Assembly: GCA_030068075.1 (NCBI GenBank)
Contig: CM057824.1
Location: forward strand, 126,532,414 to 126,596,413
DNA length: 64,000 nt
From: Paguma larvata
Lineage: Eukaryota > Chordata > Mammalia > Carnivora > Viverridae
Reading direction: 5' to 3'
Positions within the stretch are counted from its first letter, which is position 1; each line of letters begins with the position of its first letter. The position numbers were made by a program, and so were the translations under genes. Shown in pieces: positions 33,401 to 43,600 of the stretch. Below the pieces are notes generated by a model. It saw only the letters and a program-made list of their open reading frames with translations. It was not told where the DNA came from and searched no databases.

Positions 33401-34004
33401 GCTACTCTTTAGACTACATAAGTAAGGATCATGTTTTATTAAATGTAATGAATTGAGGCTTCAAAAAGTTAAAATATGTTTTTTGTTGTTCTCATCCTGC
33501 AAGAACCTTCTTATGGTCCAGCTGCTAAGGAGATACCTGTCAGGGATATGAACTAGGGGTATGGGTAAAAGGAATCATCTTCTTCTAAAAAGAGCCTCTT
33601 GGTTCTCAGGAGAATGTCAAAGCAGGATACTGGCTGTGGGGTAAAATGAGGACATTCAACCTATGAGACAACAGGGCCTAGAAGGGAAACAGGAATTTTC
33701 ATAAACCCATGTCAAGGCAAGGCTCTACCTCACATAATTACTTAAGTGCAAGAAAAGAAAATAGGGCAGTAGCAGGAGGGATCTCTGGGATAGCCCTCAA
33801 CTTCTTCACCTGTTGAGTCATACTGCTTGCATCTGTCTTGTTGACTCTTTATAGGTAGAGTACAACTGTCATGCGGGATCTTCCTTCACCTGTTCTCATG
33901 AGTTTCTTTACCTCTCTTCCATATTGGGTTCCTTGACTCTGACATCTCATATTATCGTCTTTCTTTGTTTTTCTTTCACTTTAATGGAAACTATCTTCCA
34001 CTAT
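33401..34004. other. Unclassified DNA
   Basis: No gene is recognised. The 33,500-33,900 part is less AT-rich and could be single-copy. Confidence 0.3.
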
Positions 34005-35135
34005 GTAAAAAAAAAATTGAGTAGGGTGTAACACATATATAGTAGGTTGCTGAAATCTTAAGTGTACATCTTAATACGTTTTCACACATGTGCATATCTG
34101 TGTAACTACCATCCAGATTCAGATATAAAAATTTTACTGAGCTCAAAAAGTTTTCTTTGTCCCTTTTTGTTAATATCCTTCTCCACCAAAAACAAACACC
34201 ATTCTGATCTCTATCACTATTGATGAGTTGTGCTTGTTCTTTAACTTCGTATGAATGGAACCACACAATATATATTTTTTTGTGACTGACTTCTTTGGTT
34301 CAACATTTTATCTGTGCTTTTGAACAGGGAAGTAGTTGATCTGTTTTTATTACTGTGTAGTCTAAATTATTCTGTCCAGTATACTATCAGTTAACATTTG
34401 GGTTATTTCCCAAATATTTTCGTACATGCCCTATGTAGATGTCTTTTGTACATACATTTCTTTTGCCCTTGGATATTTACCTTGAGGTAAAATTATTGGA
34501 GCATTGGATAGATATGTGTAGATTTAGTAGATCTTTGGCAAATAGTATCACAAACTGGGTGTACCAACTTATACCTCAGCCAGCAAAGTACAATAGACTT
34601 CATTGGTCCACCTTCTTGAAAACGCTTCATTTTGTCAGTATTCTCAATTTCAGCCATAGTAATGGATTTGTAGTAGTATCTCATTGTGGGCTTAATTTTT
34701 ATATCCCTAATAAGAAATGATGCTGAACAATTTTAATAAATTTATTGGCCACACAGATATCCCTTTTTGTGAATTGCCTAGTCCATTCTATTTTCTATTT
34801 TTAATTGGGCTACTTGTATTTTTTCTTATTTATGTATAGGGTTCTTTACATATTTCAAATATAACTTCTTTGTATATATTACACATGTTTTCCAACTTAC
34901 TAGCTTAATGCTATTTCTAATATCCTTTTATCTCTTTTTAATGACTTTAGTATCTGTAGCTATTTTCCCTTTATTAATTTTTATAGGGGTATTATGGTGT
35001 TCTTTTTTCATGATCAGTATTGCCAGTACTTTATCAATTTTGAAATATTTTCAAAGAACCACTTTTTCCTAAATTAAGTTTTGCAATTTCATGACTGCTT
35101 TTTGTTTCATTGATTATTTATTTTTTACCTTTTTT
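34005..35135 (-). mobile_element. Ancient L1 (L1M), 3' half, host of the younger L1
   Basis: The plus strand reads as the complement of an old L1 from its 3' UTR (AAAAAATTGAGTAGGGTGTAACACATAT; TAACTACCATCCAGATTCAGATA) into ORF2 (CAAACTGGGTGTACCAACTTATACCTC near 34,552; GGTTCTTTACATATTTCAAATATAAC near 34,840; AATATTTTCAAAGAACCAC near 35,043). The element resumes at 40,125 with more upstream ORF2, so the L1 at 35.15-40.1 kb was inserted into it. About 1 kb of the expected ORF2 between the two parts is not seen. Confidence 0.7.
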
Positions 35136-35149
35136 TGGTGGAATCTTTT

Positions 35150-35420
35150 CTTTTTTTTTATTCTCAAGTTATCTAACATACAGTGTAGTCTTGGCTTCAG
35201 GAGTAGAACCCAGTGATTCATCTCTTACATATGACACCCAGTGCTCATCGTGAAGAGTGCCCTCCTTAATGCCCATCATCCACCCATCCTGCCACCCCCC
35301 TACCCCTATCAACCCTCCGTTTGTTCTCTGTATTTAAGAGTCTCTTATGGTTTGCCTCCCTCTCTTTTTTTTTTAATCTTAGTTTTCTCTCCCTTACCCT
35401 ATGTTCATTTGTTTTGGTTC
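35150..35420 (-). other. L1 3' UTR
   Basis: Non-coding 3' end of the L1, including the ACCCAGTGATTCATCTCTTACATATGACACCCAGTGCTCATC block. The same block recurs in the truncated L1 at 63.4 kb. The flanking T-run represents the poly(A) tail. Confidence 0.85.
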
Positions 35421-35562
35421 TTAAATTCTACATATGAGTGAAATCATATGATATTTATCTCTCTTTGACTGACTTATTTCATTTAGCATAATACATTCTA
35501 GTTCCATCCATGTTGTTGCAAATGGCAAGATTTCATTCTTTTTCATCACCAAGTAATATTCC

Positions 35563-35593
<31 letters not shown>

Positions 35594-35640
35594 CTGTGTG
35601 TATATATATGTATATATACACATATATATATATACGTATA
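35563..35640. repeat. GT/TA microsatellite inside L1 ORF2
   Basis: (GT)n of about 28 bp at 35563-35592, followed by TATATATG/TATACACATATATATA units to about 35,640. It replaces the short TATATA stretch found at this point in the L1 consensus. The frames reading HTHTHT or VCVCVC are artefacts of it. Confidence 0.9.
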
Positions 35641-35697
35641 CATCCAAGTATTTCATTGTGATATATATATATAATTCATTTTGTCAGTTGATGGATG

Positions 35698-35751
35698 TTT
35701 GGGCTCTTTCCATAATTTGGGCTCTTTCCATAACTTGCACTTTTTCCATAA
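35698..35751. repeat. 18-bp unit repeated three times in L1
   Basis: TTTGGGCTCTTTCCATAA occurs at 35698-35715 and 35716-35733, and a diverged third copy (CTTGCACTTTTTCCATAA) at 35734-35751. The L1 consensus has one copy, so this is a local expansion. Confidence 0.9.
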
Positions 35752-37389
35752 TTTGGCTATATGATTGATAGTGCTACTATAAACTTTGGGGTGCATATGC
35801 CCCTTTGAATCAGCATTTTTGTATAATTTGGAAAAATACTTAGTAGTTGAATTGTTGGATCTTAGGGTAGCTCTTTTTTAATTTTTTGAGGAACCGCCAT
35901 ACTGTTTTCCAGGGTGGCTGCACCAATTTGCATCCCCACTAGCAGTGCTAAAGTGTTCCCCTTTCTCTCCATCCTTGTCGATGTCTTTTGTTTCCTGAGT
36001 TGTTCATTTTAGCCATTATGACAGGTGTGAGGTGGTATCTCATTGTGGTTTTGATTTGTATTTCCCTGATGATGAGTGATGTTGAGCATCTTTTCATGTG
36101 TCTGTTAGCCATCCGGATGTCTTCTTTGGAAAAGTGTATATTTATGTCTTTTGCCCATTTATTCACTGGATTATTTGTTTTTTAGGTTGGGTTTGATATG
36201 TTCTTTGTAGATTTTGGACACTAACCCTTTATCCAAAATGTCATTGGCAAATATCTTCTCCCATTCCATTGGTTGACTTTTAGTTTCGTTGACTGATTCC
36301 TTTGCTGTGCAGAAGTTTTTATCTTGATGAGGTCCTAATAGTTCATTTTTTCTTTGGTTTTCCTTATCTCTGGAGACATGTCTAGTAAAAAGTTGCTGAG
36401 GCTGAGGTCAAGGAGGTTGCTGCCTCTTTTCTCTATGATATTGATGGTTTTCTGTCTTACATTTAGGTCTTTTATCCGTTTTGAATTTATTTTTGTGTAT
36501 GTTGTAAGAAGTGGTCCAGGTTCATTCTTTTGCATGTTGCCATCCAGTTTTCTAAGTACCATTTGCTGAAGAAACTGTCTTTTTTCCATTGGATATTCCT
36601 TTTTGCTTCATCAAAGATTAGTTGGCCATACATTTGTAGGTCCATTTCTGGGTTCTCTCTTCTGTTGCTTTGAACTGTGGGTCTCTTTCTGATGATTAGA
36701 GTAATACAGATTGAAGTTCAGAACTGTGAGGCCTCCAGCTTTGATTTTCTTTTCCAGGATTGCTTTGGCTATTTGGAGTCTTTTCTGGTTCCATACAAAC
36801 TTTAGAATTGTTTTTTCTAGCTCTGTGAACAATGCTGGTGCTATTTTGATTAGGATTGCATTGAATATGTAGATTGCTGTGGGCAGTATAGACATTTTAA
36901 CAATATTTGTTCTTTTGATCTATGAGCATAAAATGGTTTTCCATTTCTTTGTGTCTTCTTCGATTTCTTTCATAAGCTTTCTATAGTTTTCATCATACAG
37001 ATCTTTTACCTCTTTGGTTAGGTTTATTCCTAGCTTTTCTATGTTTTTCATGCAATTGTAAAATCCCTTATTATTATGGTAGTATTGTCAATGAGTTCCT
37101 TTATGTTTGTGATTAATTTATTTATTTATTTGGGTGCTTCCAAGTTGACGGCATAAATATTTACAACTGTTAGACTTCTTAGGAGAGAGACCCCTTAATT
37201 ATGATATAATGCCTTTATTCCTCTTTTGTTACAGTTTTTGTGTTAAAGTCTAGTTTGTTTGCTTTAAGTATGGCTATTCCGGCTTTCTTTTGATGTCCGT
37301 TAGATGGTTCTCCATCCCCTTACTTTCAATATGCAGGTATCTTTAGGTCTAAAATGAGTCTCTTGTAGGCAGCATATAGATGGATCTTG

Positions 37390-37411
37390 TTTTTTTTTTT
37401 TTTTTTTTTTT
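37390..37411. repeat. T22 homopolymer inside L1 endonuclease region
   Basis: An uninterrupted run of 22 T lies in the ORF2 N-terminal coding region, where the L1 consensus has only a few (GGATCTTGTTTTTTATCC type). It is a slippage expansion and adds a frameshift. Confidence 0.9.
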
Positions 37412-37589
37412 AATCCATTCTGATACACTATGTGTTTTGATTGGAGCATTGAGTCCATTTACACTTAGAGTGATTATTGGAAGATATGAATTTAGGGCCA
37501 TTGTGTTGCCTATAGAGTTTGGTGTCTCTGGTGAAGTTCTCTGAACCTTTCTAGTCTTTGTTGCTTTGGGGTTTTTTTGTTTTGTTTTG

Positions 37590-38515
37590 TTTTTTTTTCT
37601 CCATTCAAAAGTCTCCCTTAAAATTTCTTGCAGGGCTGGCTAGTGGTCACAAACTCCTTTAGTTTTTGTTTGCCTGGGAAACTCTTTATCTCTCCTTCTA
37701 GTTTGAATGACAGCCTTGCTGGATAAATAATTATTGGCCGCTTATTTTTTCTGATTCAGCACATTAAATATATCCTGCCACTCCTTTTTCTGGCCTGCCA
37801 AGTTTCAGTGGACAGATCTGCTGCAGGCCTGAGCTGTCTTTCCTTGTATGTTAAGGCCTTTTTTCTCTTTCTGCTTTCAAAATTTTTTCCATGTCTGCAT
37901 ATTTTGTGAATTTGACTATGATATGCTTTGGTGATGGTCAGTTTTTACTGACTCTAATGGGAATCTCTGTGCTTCTTGGATTTTGATGTCTGTATCCTGC
38001 CCCAAACTAGAAACGTTTTCAGCTATAATTTGCTCACATAAACCTTCTGCCCCTTTTTCTCTCTCTTCCTCTTCTGGGACTCCTATCAGTCAAATGTTAT
38101 TTCTCTTTAATAAGTCACTGAGTTCTCTGAGTTATGTATCATGATCTTTTGCCTTTGTTTCTCTCTTCTTTTCTGCTTCATTATTTTACATAATTTTATC
38201 TTTTATCTCACTGATTCACTGCTCTGCTTTGTCTATCCTTGCTGTCATGTCACCCATTCAAGATTGCATCTCAGTTATAGCATTTTCAATTTCGACCTTA
38301 CTATATTTTAGTTCTTTTATCCCCTCAGAAAGGGGTTCTCTGGTGTCTCTATGTTTTTTTTCAACACCAGATAGTATTCTTATAATCGTGGTTTTAAATT
38401 GTAGTTCAAACATCTTACTTATATCTGTGTTGATTAAATCCCTAGATGTCATTTCTTCCTGTTCTTTCTTTCAGGGTGGATTCTTTCATCTTGTTATTTT
38501 GGAGGAAGAAAAATA
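37590..38515 (-). pseudogene. L1 ORF1 remnant
   Basis: ORF1 encodes the trimeric RNA-binding coiled-coil protein of L1. The N-terminal part is visible in the minus-strand frame near 38,452-38,258 (FELQFKTTIIRILSGVEKK; VEIENAITEMQS), which corresponds to the start of the coiled coil. The C-terminal part appears near 37,700-37,600 (EGEIKSFPGKQKLKEFVTTSPALQEIL). Frameshifts and stops separate the two and the protein cannot be made. Confidence 0.8.
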
Positions 38516-39019
38516 TTAATAAAATTAAAAAATTAAATTAAAAATTAAAAACAAAACAAAAAAATCAAACAAAGGAGGCTGGATCCTAGATGTGTTTTGG
38601 CCTGCTTGTTGAGAGAAGCTTGATAGAATAGAGAAAAAAGAGAAAGAAAACAGTTTAAAATATTTAAAAATATAAACAATTTTTTAAATAATAAAATAGA
38701 ATAAAATAAAACAAGGAAAATAAAATAAAGAAAATAAAAAATAAATAAAAAATAAAAAAGAATTTGCTTTGTCTTTATCTAAGAAAGAGAAAGGAAAAAA
38801 AAGAACAACCTAAGCAAATATAGAAGCAAAGAATACAAACAAATAACCAAACAGAATGAAACCGGAATGACATTCCATCCAATTTCCCCTAGAACTGTAC
38901 TTTTTCAGTGCAGTATAGTCCATAGACTAATAAGCAGGTGGAAAAGATTTGTCCTGGTGTTCTGGGGAATGTGCCTCCATGGCACAAGAGGGCAGGGCTT
39001 GGTGTAATGGCTCTGTTCT

Positions 39020-39033
39020 CCACTAGGTGGCAC
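39020..39033 (+). promoter_or_regulatory. CTCF-type motif, plus orientation
   Basis: CCACTAGGTGGCAC fits the 14-position core CCASYAGRKGGCRS at every position. It sits in the L1 5' UTR. Binding is inferred from the motif alone. Confidence 0.6.
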
Positions 39034-39069
39034 TGCTTAGCTTACTGGGGTTGATCATGTGGTGCATGT

Positions 39070-39083
39070 GTGCCCCCTAGCAG
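39070..39083 (-). promoter_or_regulatory. CTCF-type motif, minus orientation
   Basis: On the minus strand CTGCTAGGGGGCAC matches the CTCF core at 12 of 14 positions, including the whole AGGGGGCAC half. It faces the plus-strand motif 36 bp to its left. Confidence 0.5.
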
Positions 39084-41004
39084 ATTAGAAGTGAAATGAC
39101 TTTATCCAACTCTCTAGTCTTTGGGAGACTTCCTGCACCCTCACTGACCTGTGATTAAGCACCCATCTTTTGTCTCAGGTCTCCCACCTCTACCCTGTCC
39201 ATGTCCAAACTGTCTGCCTGTCAGGTGGCTCCTCTCTCCAGAATTTTATCTCTGATGGGGCTATGTTTTAAAACTTCACACTTCAGAAACCCTTGCAACT
39301 TAGACCCACACCCACTCTTTGGGGGAAGTACTCACTGAGTAATGGTCAAGTGCTGACCATTTTCGCCTCAGAAAATGTTCATGTGATCCAGCACTGGCAA
39401 AGGTTCAGAGATTATGGCAAATCACAATAGACAGCTGGCTCCAGGTTTTGCTGCACTCTGGCGTCTTTGTCCCAATACCTGCAAACCTGGCTGCACCTTG
39501 GGGTCTGCTGGGACCTTTGCCATATGGCGTCTACCAAATGCACTCCAAGCAGGGGAACTATTTCTCCCCGTGTGGGACATGTACCCCTCATACCCTGCTG
39601 CCTACTCCTGGGGACTCATTCTACTTCCTCACAGAACACCGCCAGACACTGAGCTCTAGAACTTCAGACTCTGCACTCCACTGTTTATAGAATACTAGTG
39701 ATATTGAAACCCTCTCCTTTCCCTCTATCAGTGGTTTTGGGGAACAGATATTTTGTCCAGTCCCCTGAGAGTACTTTCACTCTTTCTCTCTCTCTTTCTT
39801 TCTCTCCAGCTACTTTGGGGGGGGGGAGAGAGTGCTTTTCTTGCTCAATCCCAATGCACTGCACTCTCTTCCTCTTTTTCTCTCTGTCCTCTCTCCTTGA
39901 AAACATCTCCCTACCCTCTGTGGCTCCATGGCTTTTATCTCCCCCAATCCACCTCTCTGCAGTGTACCTGCCAAGTTCACTGGCTCCAATTATGTAGATT
40001 ATTGCATTAAACCTCAGATCAATTTCTTAGGTGTTCAAAATGGTTTGATGCTGCTCTAGCTGGATTTCAGGGATGAGACAAGCTCAGGGTCCCCATATTA
40101 TTCTGCCATCTTAAATCAGGTAATTAAGGGTTTTTGTTTTAATATACTGTTTGAGAATGCCTTTCTCCATCTTTTGTTCTCAATTTGTATCTGTTCTTAT
40201 ATTTAAAGTTTGTGTCTTAAAAACAGTATATAGTTCAACCATGTTTTATGTCTAATCTTGAATGATTAGCAGATATACATTTAATGATATAATTGTTTAT
40301 AAGTTAATCTTGCAGTTGTCTTCTAGTTGTTTTATTTGTTTATTTTTCCTTCTTTTGTCTTTTTCTGATTAATCTAGATTTTTAATTTTATTGATATTTT
40401 GATTGGCTTTTTAGTAATACATTCTTGTATTCATGTTTTTGAGGTTCTCCTACATAATACAATATCATCACTGAATTATTACAGTCTACAGAAATTTAGT
40501 AGTTTGACCACTTTCCCCACTGAAGCAAGAATCTCATCACAATTTAATTCTATCTATGACCTTTTACCTATATGTCGCCATATATTTTACTTTAAAAATG
40601 TTTTAAATTCCACAACCCATTATTATTGTTGTATTTAACAGTTAATCTTTTATAATTACTCTTACTGATACTTTCATTAGTGATTATTTTCCTTCTTCTG
40701 AAGAACTCTGTTTATTGTTTCTAACTAAAACCTATATTTAGTGCCCAAGTCTTTTGTATGTCCAGTTTGTTAGTTTGCCTTCATTTTTTTGAGGGATATA
40801 TTCAGCAGATATAGAATTTTAGTTTGGCAGTTTTTTCACTTACTTTTAGCACTCTAAATGTGGATCCCAATTTCTTCTGGTTTTCATTATTTCAATTGAA
40901 AAGTCAGCTATTATTCTTACTGGTGCTACGTTGGAAGTGTCTTCCTTTTGTTTTGGTTTTTAATGGTTAGACTATAATGTACTTGTGTGTATTTTTACAT
41001 TTAG

Positions 41005-41203
41005 CTTTTTTAAGTTAATTTATTTTTATTTCAAGAGAGAGAGAGTTGGGGAGGGGCAGAGAGAGAAGGAGAGAGAGAATGTTAAGCAGGCTTTGGCTAT
41101 CAGCACAAAGCCCAATGCAGGGCTTGATACCATGAACTGCGAGATCATGACCTGACTGAAATTAAAGTCAAATGCTTAACTGCCTGAGCCATCCAGGTGT
41201 CCC
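41005..41203 (-). mobile_element. CAN-SINE, minus strand
   Basis: TTATTTTTATTTCAAGAGAGAGAG at the left and CTTAACTGCCTGAGCCATCCAGGTGTCCC at the right. It is shortened and diverged and has the GGAGAGAGAGAATGTTAAGCAGG word of the older subfamily. Confidence 0.9.
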
Positions 41204-41214
41204 TATGCTTACGT

Positions 41215-41428
41215 TTATTTTTAATGTTTTATTTATTCATTTTGAGAGAGAGAGAAGAGAGAGATGAGAGATCGCATGGGGGAGGGGCAGAAAGAGAGGG
41301 AGAGAGAGAATCCCAAGCAGGCTCTGCACTGTCAGCATACAGCTGGACATGGGGCTCTATCTCATAAACCCTGAAATCATTACATGAACAACTCATACAC
41401 TTAATCGACTGAAGCACCCGCGCATCCT
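41215..41428 (-). mobile_element. CAN-SINE, minus strand, adjacent to the previous one
   Basis: Begins ATTTTTAATGTTTTATTTATTCATTTTGAGAGAG and ends TCGACTGAAGCACCCGCGCATCC. It contains CAAGCAGGCTCTGCACTGTCAGCATAC. Flanks TATGCTTACGTTTA and TTATGTTTACTTTT are the likely decayed target copies. Confidence 0.9.
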
Positions 41429-41744
41429 TATGTTTACTTTTTGTATAGTCTCTTGAGTTTATGAGTTGGTTTCTTCCATCAGTTTAAAAAAATACTTGAC
41501 CAGAATGTCTTCACATAATGCTTCTGCCCCATTCTCATTTTCTTCCTTTCTGGAGCCCTATGATATTTAGCTCAGACATTTCCAATGTTTCCCGTATCTC
41601 TTTTCTCTTTATTCTTTCTTTCTGATCTGTCTTCCATCTCACTGATATTCTGGTATATTGTTTCTAGTATTTTATTAAATATAAATTTATTTGCTATTTT
41701 ATTTTATTTTCTCAGTTCTACAATTTCCATTGTAATCCCTTTTT

Positions 41745-41963
41745 TTAAATTTTTTTTTTTTAACATTTATTTATTTTTTGAGACATAGAGACAGAGTGTG
41801 AGCAGGAGAAGGGCCGAGAGAGAGGGAGACACAGAATCCGAAGCAGGCTCCAGGCTCTGAGCCAGCAGCACAGAGCCCGACGCGGGGCTCGAACTCACAG
41901 ACCGCAAGATCATGACCTGAGCCGAAGTCGGCCACCTAACCGACTGAGCCACCCAGGCGCCCC
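41745..41963 (-). mobile_element. Young felid CAN-SINE, perfect target duplication
   Basis: CpG-rich minus-strand copy (GAGCCCGACGCGGGGCTCGAAC; GCCGAAGTCGGCC) ending CACCCAGGCGCCCC. TGTAATCCCTTTTT is perfect at 41731-41744 and 41964-41977. High CpG retention marks it as one of the youngest insertions here. Confidence 0.97.
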
Positions 41964-42181
41964 TGTAATCCCTTTTTAATGGATGCCTTATCTTTGGTGA
42001 AATTCTCCATATTTCCTCTAATTTCATGACAGGATCAATTATAGTTATTTTAGAACACTTGTCTGTTGATTTCATACCTGAATCAATTGTGGGTCTGTTT
42101 CTGTTTTCTGTTTCTTTCTTTTTATCTCTTAGCAAATTTGTCCTGTAGTTTTAAAAACATGCATTGTAAGTTTTATTGGAT

Positions 42182-42232
42182 ACAAGAAATTTGGGATGAA
42201 AAATAGAACAAGAAATTTGGGATGAAAAATAG
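42182..42232. repeat. Perfect 25-bp duplication, 26-bp period
   Basis: ACAAGAAATTTGGGATG plus AAAAATAG occurs at 42182-42206 and again at 42208-42232 without mismatch, one A between. It lies in the old L1 5' UTR complement. Confidence 0.92.
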
Positions 42233-42700
42233 GAGCAGTAAGGTCTCGTACAGTGTTAGCTTCAGGGTTTATTAGGGTTGTTATATTTTTTTTACCCTTA
42301 AAACTAGAAAAAGCCCTTAGTTGTAGGTCATGGCTTGTATGCCGAGGGTGAGATCACAATCCCTTAATGAATGAATCATCAGTGGACTAAATAGAAAACT
42401 CAGAAAATTCTGTATCTCAGTGAGGTTTAAACTCCTATCTCTGTTTTACCAACTTCACTTATTAAATGAAATTGCTGTTTAGATTTTTAGTTTCCTAACT
42501 GCTGTTTTCCATTGGGTTTCTTGAGTTTTCACTTTGCACATGTTCATACCCAGCCCAGATGTCAGTCAATGACTGGACAAGCAATCACACATGGAGTTTG
42601 AAACTCTTTTATTTGTTGTTTTTCCTCTCTGTGCTCGTGCCTGTCAAGCTTCAGTACTCTATTAGCTCTAACCTTGAATTGTATCTTCCCAGCCAGTAAG

Positions 42701-43600
42701 ACTGCTGTTTTCTGCTGGGGCTCAAATTTCCTGCACCAAACATTAAGAGATACACATAAAGAAAAAGCTGGGGTGAATATGGAGGCCTCTTACCATATGC
42801 TTCCCTTTTCTCAAGGATTATAGCACCTTAATTTCTGTATATGTAGATTGTACTCCAATGCTCTCAGTTAATTTTCATATTCTGTTCAAATTTGTAATTG
42901 TTTTTAGGAGGAGCATTTGTTTAATGTCATCTACTCTATCCATTGCCAGAACTAGAAAAAGTTCCTATCCCAAGTTATTGGAAATTCTGTACTAATATGC
43001 CATGGTGTGAATTCATCGTCATTTATTTTGCTGGGCAGTTAGGAAAGTCTTTCTGAAAACTCGTGTTCTCTAGTTCCAGAATATTTCCTTGGTTGTATCA
43101 TTGATGATTTTCTTTCTTAATTTTCTTGATATCTTTTTCCATAAACTTCTCTATTGTTTAAAATTAGCACTTCCCGAAACTGTCTTCTAACTTTTCATAG
43201 TTCCTCTTCTGTTGTAGATTTGTCTTTTTCTGTACTTTGTGAAAGATTCTTCTCAAGCTAACTTCCAGTTTAGGTGGTTTTTTTTTGTTTTTTTTTTTTA
43301 GTTTTTCATTTTTATTATCATGAATTTAAATTAAGTGTTAGTAGCTTTTATCTTTTGGTTATCTAGACTATTTTGTAATATATTTTACTCTCTCATGGAC
43401 ATAATAGTTTTTCAGAGTCTTGCTTCCTCCATTTTACCTCTTTTCTTGTTACTTTTTTTCCCCCTTAGTTTCCATGTTATATTGTCAGTGGTCTATATCT
43501 ACACTGTATCTAGTTTTCTGCTTAAGATTAAAATTGACAAAATTTTTAAAATTGCAAAATTGACAGAAGCTCTGAGTGCATGAATGAAGCTTATTAATGA
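42701..43600 (-). mobile_element. Possible further ancient L1 sequence
   Basis: T-rich plus-strand DNA such as GATGATTTTCTTTCTTAATTTTCTTGATATCTTTTTCC has the character of old L1 5' complement, but I cannot align it with confidence. Open frames (for example 43335-43583) are T-rich artefacts. Confidence 0.25.

Larger units (their letters stand above)
35421..37500 (-). pseudogene. L1 ORF2 remnant: N-terminal endonuclease start joined to C-terminal part
   Basis: ORF2 normally encodes an endonuclease, reverse transcriptase and cysteine-rich C-terminus of about 1,270 residues. Here 37,500-37,070 encodes only the first part of the endonuclease (words like VNGLNAPIK and CCLQETH). From about 37,065 the frame jumps to the region after the reverse transcriptase core: [11 protein letters not shown], then [17 protein letters not shown] near 36,800, the [17 protein letters not shown] region near 36,100, and the C-terminal MEYYLVMKKNEI near 35,560. 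Roughly 2.4-2.6 kb is deleted, including the catalytic RT motifs. Several stops and frameshifts and a GT microsatellite break what remains. Confidence 0.85.
35150..40115 (-). mobile_element. Carnivore L1 LINE, 5' UTR to poly(A), internally deleted
   Basis: Reading on the minus strand from 40,115: a 5' UTR of about 1.6 kb, an ORF1 remnant, a short spacer, an ORF2 remnant and a 3' UTR ending in a T-rich (poly(A)) tract at about 35,133-35,160. The 5' terminus CCATCTT-complement and the 3' UTR block (AACATACAGTGTAGTCTTGGCTTCAGGAGTAGAAC on the plus strand) are typical of carnivore L1. It is about 5 kb, against 6-7 kb for an intact copy, because most of ORF2 is missing. Frame breaks in both ORFs make it inactive. 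It lies within an older minus-strand L1. Confidence 0.9.
38516..40115 (-). other. L1 5' UTR, with A-rich segment and CTCF-type motifs
   Basis: The non-coding promoter region of the L1. Directly upstream of ORF1 is an A-rich segment (38,520-38,830, AAAATAAA units on the plus strand). Next come the CTCF-type motif pair near 39,020-39,083 and GC-richer DNA up to the 5' end. Frames of 60-99 codons here are incidental. A G10-like run and (TC)n tract lie near 39,780-39,830. Confidence 0.8.
40125..42700 (-). mobile_element. Ancient L1 (L1M), 5' half, split by three SINEs
   Basis: The plus strand continues the older L1: the endonuclease region (CTCAATTTGTATCTGTTCTTATATTTAAAGTTTGTG near 40,180; TAATCTTGCAGTTGTCTTC near 40,305), then the ORF1 and 5' UTR complement (CAGATATAGAATTTTAGTTTGGCAG near 40,808; GCTTCTGCCCCATTCTCATTTTC near 41,520; TCATACCTGAATCAATTGTGGGTCTGTTTC near 42,075). 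Non-coding remains only. The left boundary is the 5' end of the inserted L1. The right boundary is uncertain and may reach 43,000. Confidence 0.65.

Noticed and set aside
39414..39690. Overlapping 61-81-codon plus-strand frames
   Set aside because: They fall in the L1 5' UTR antisense strand, where the GC-richer sequence lengthens chance frames.
41767..42135. 122-codon minus-strand frame
   Set aside because: Its C-terminal half is a translation of a CAN-SINE (the AQSV...PTSAQVMI type peptide seen in many SINE copies) and the rest is old L1.
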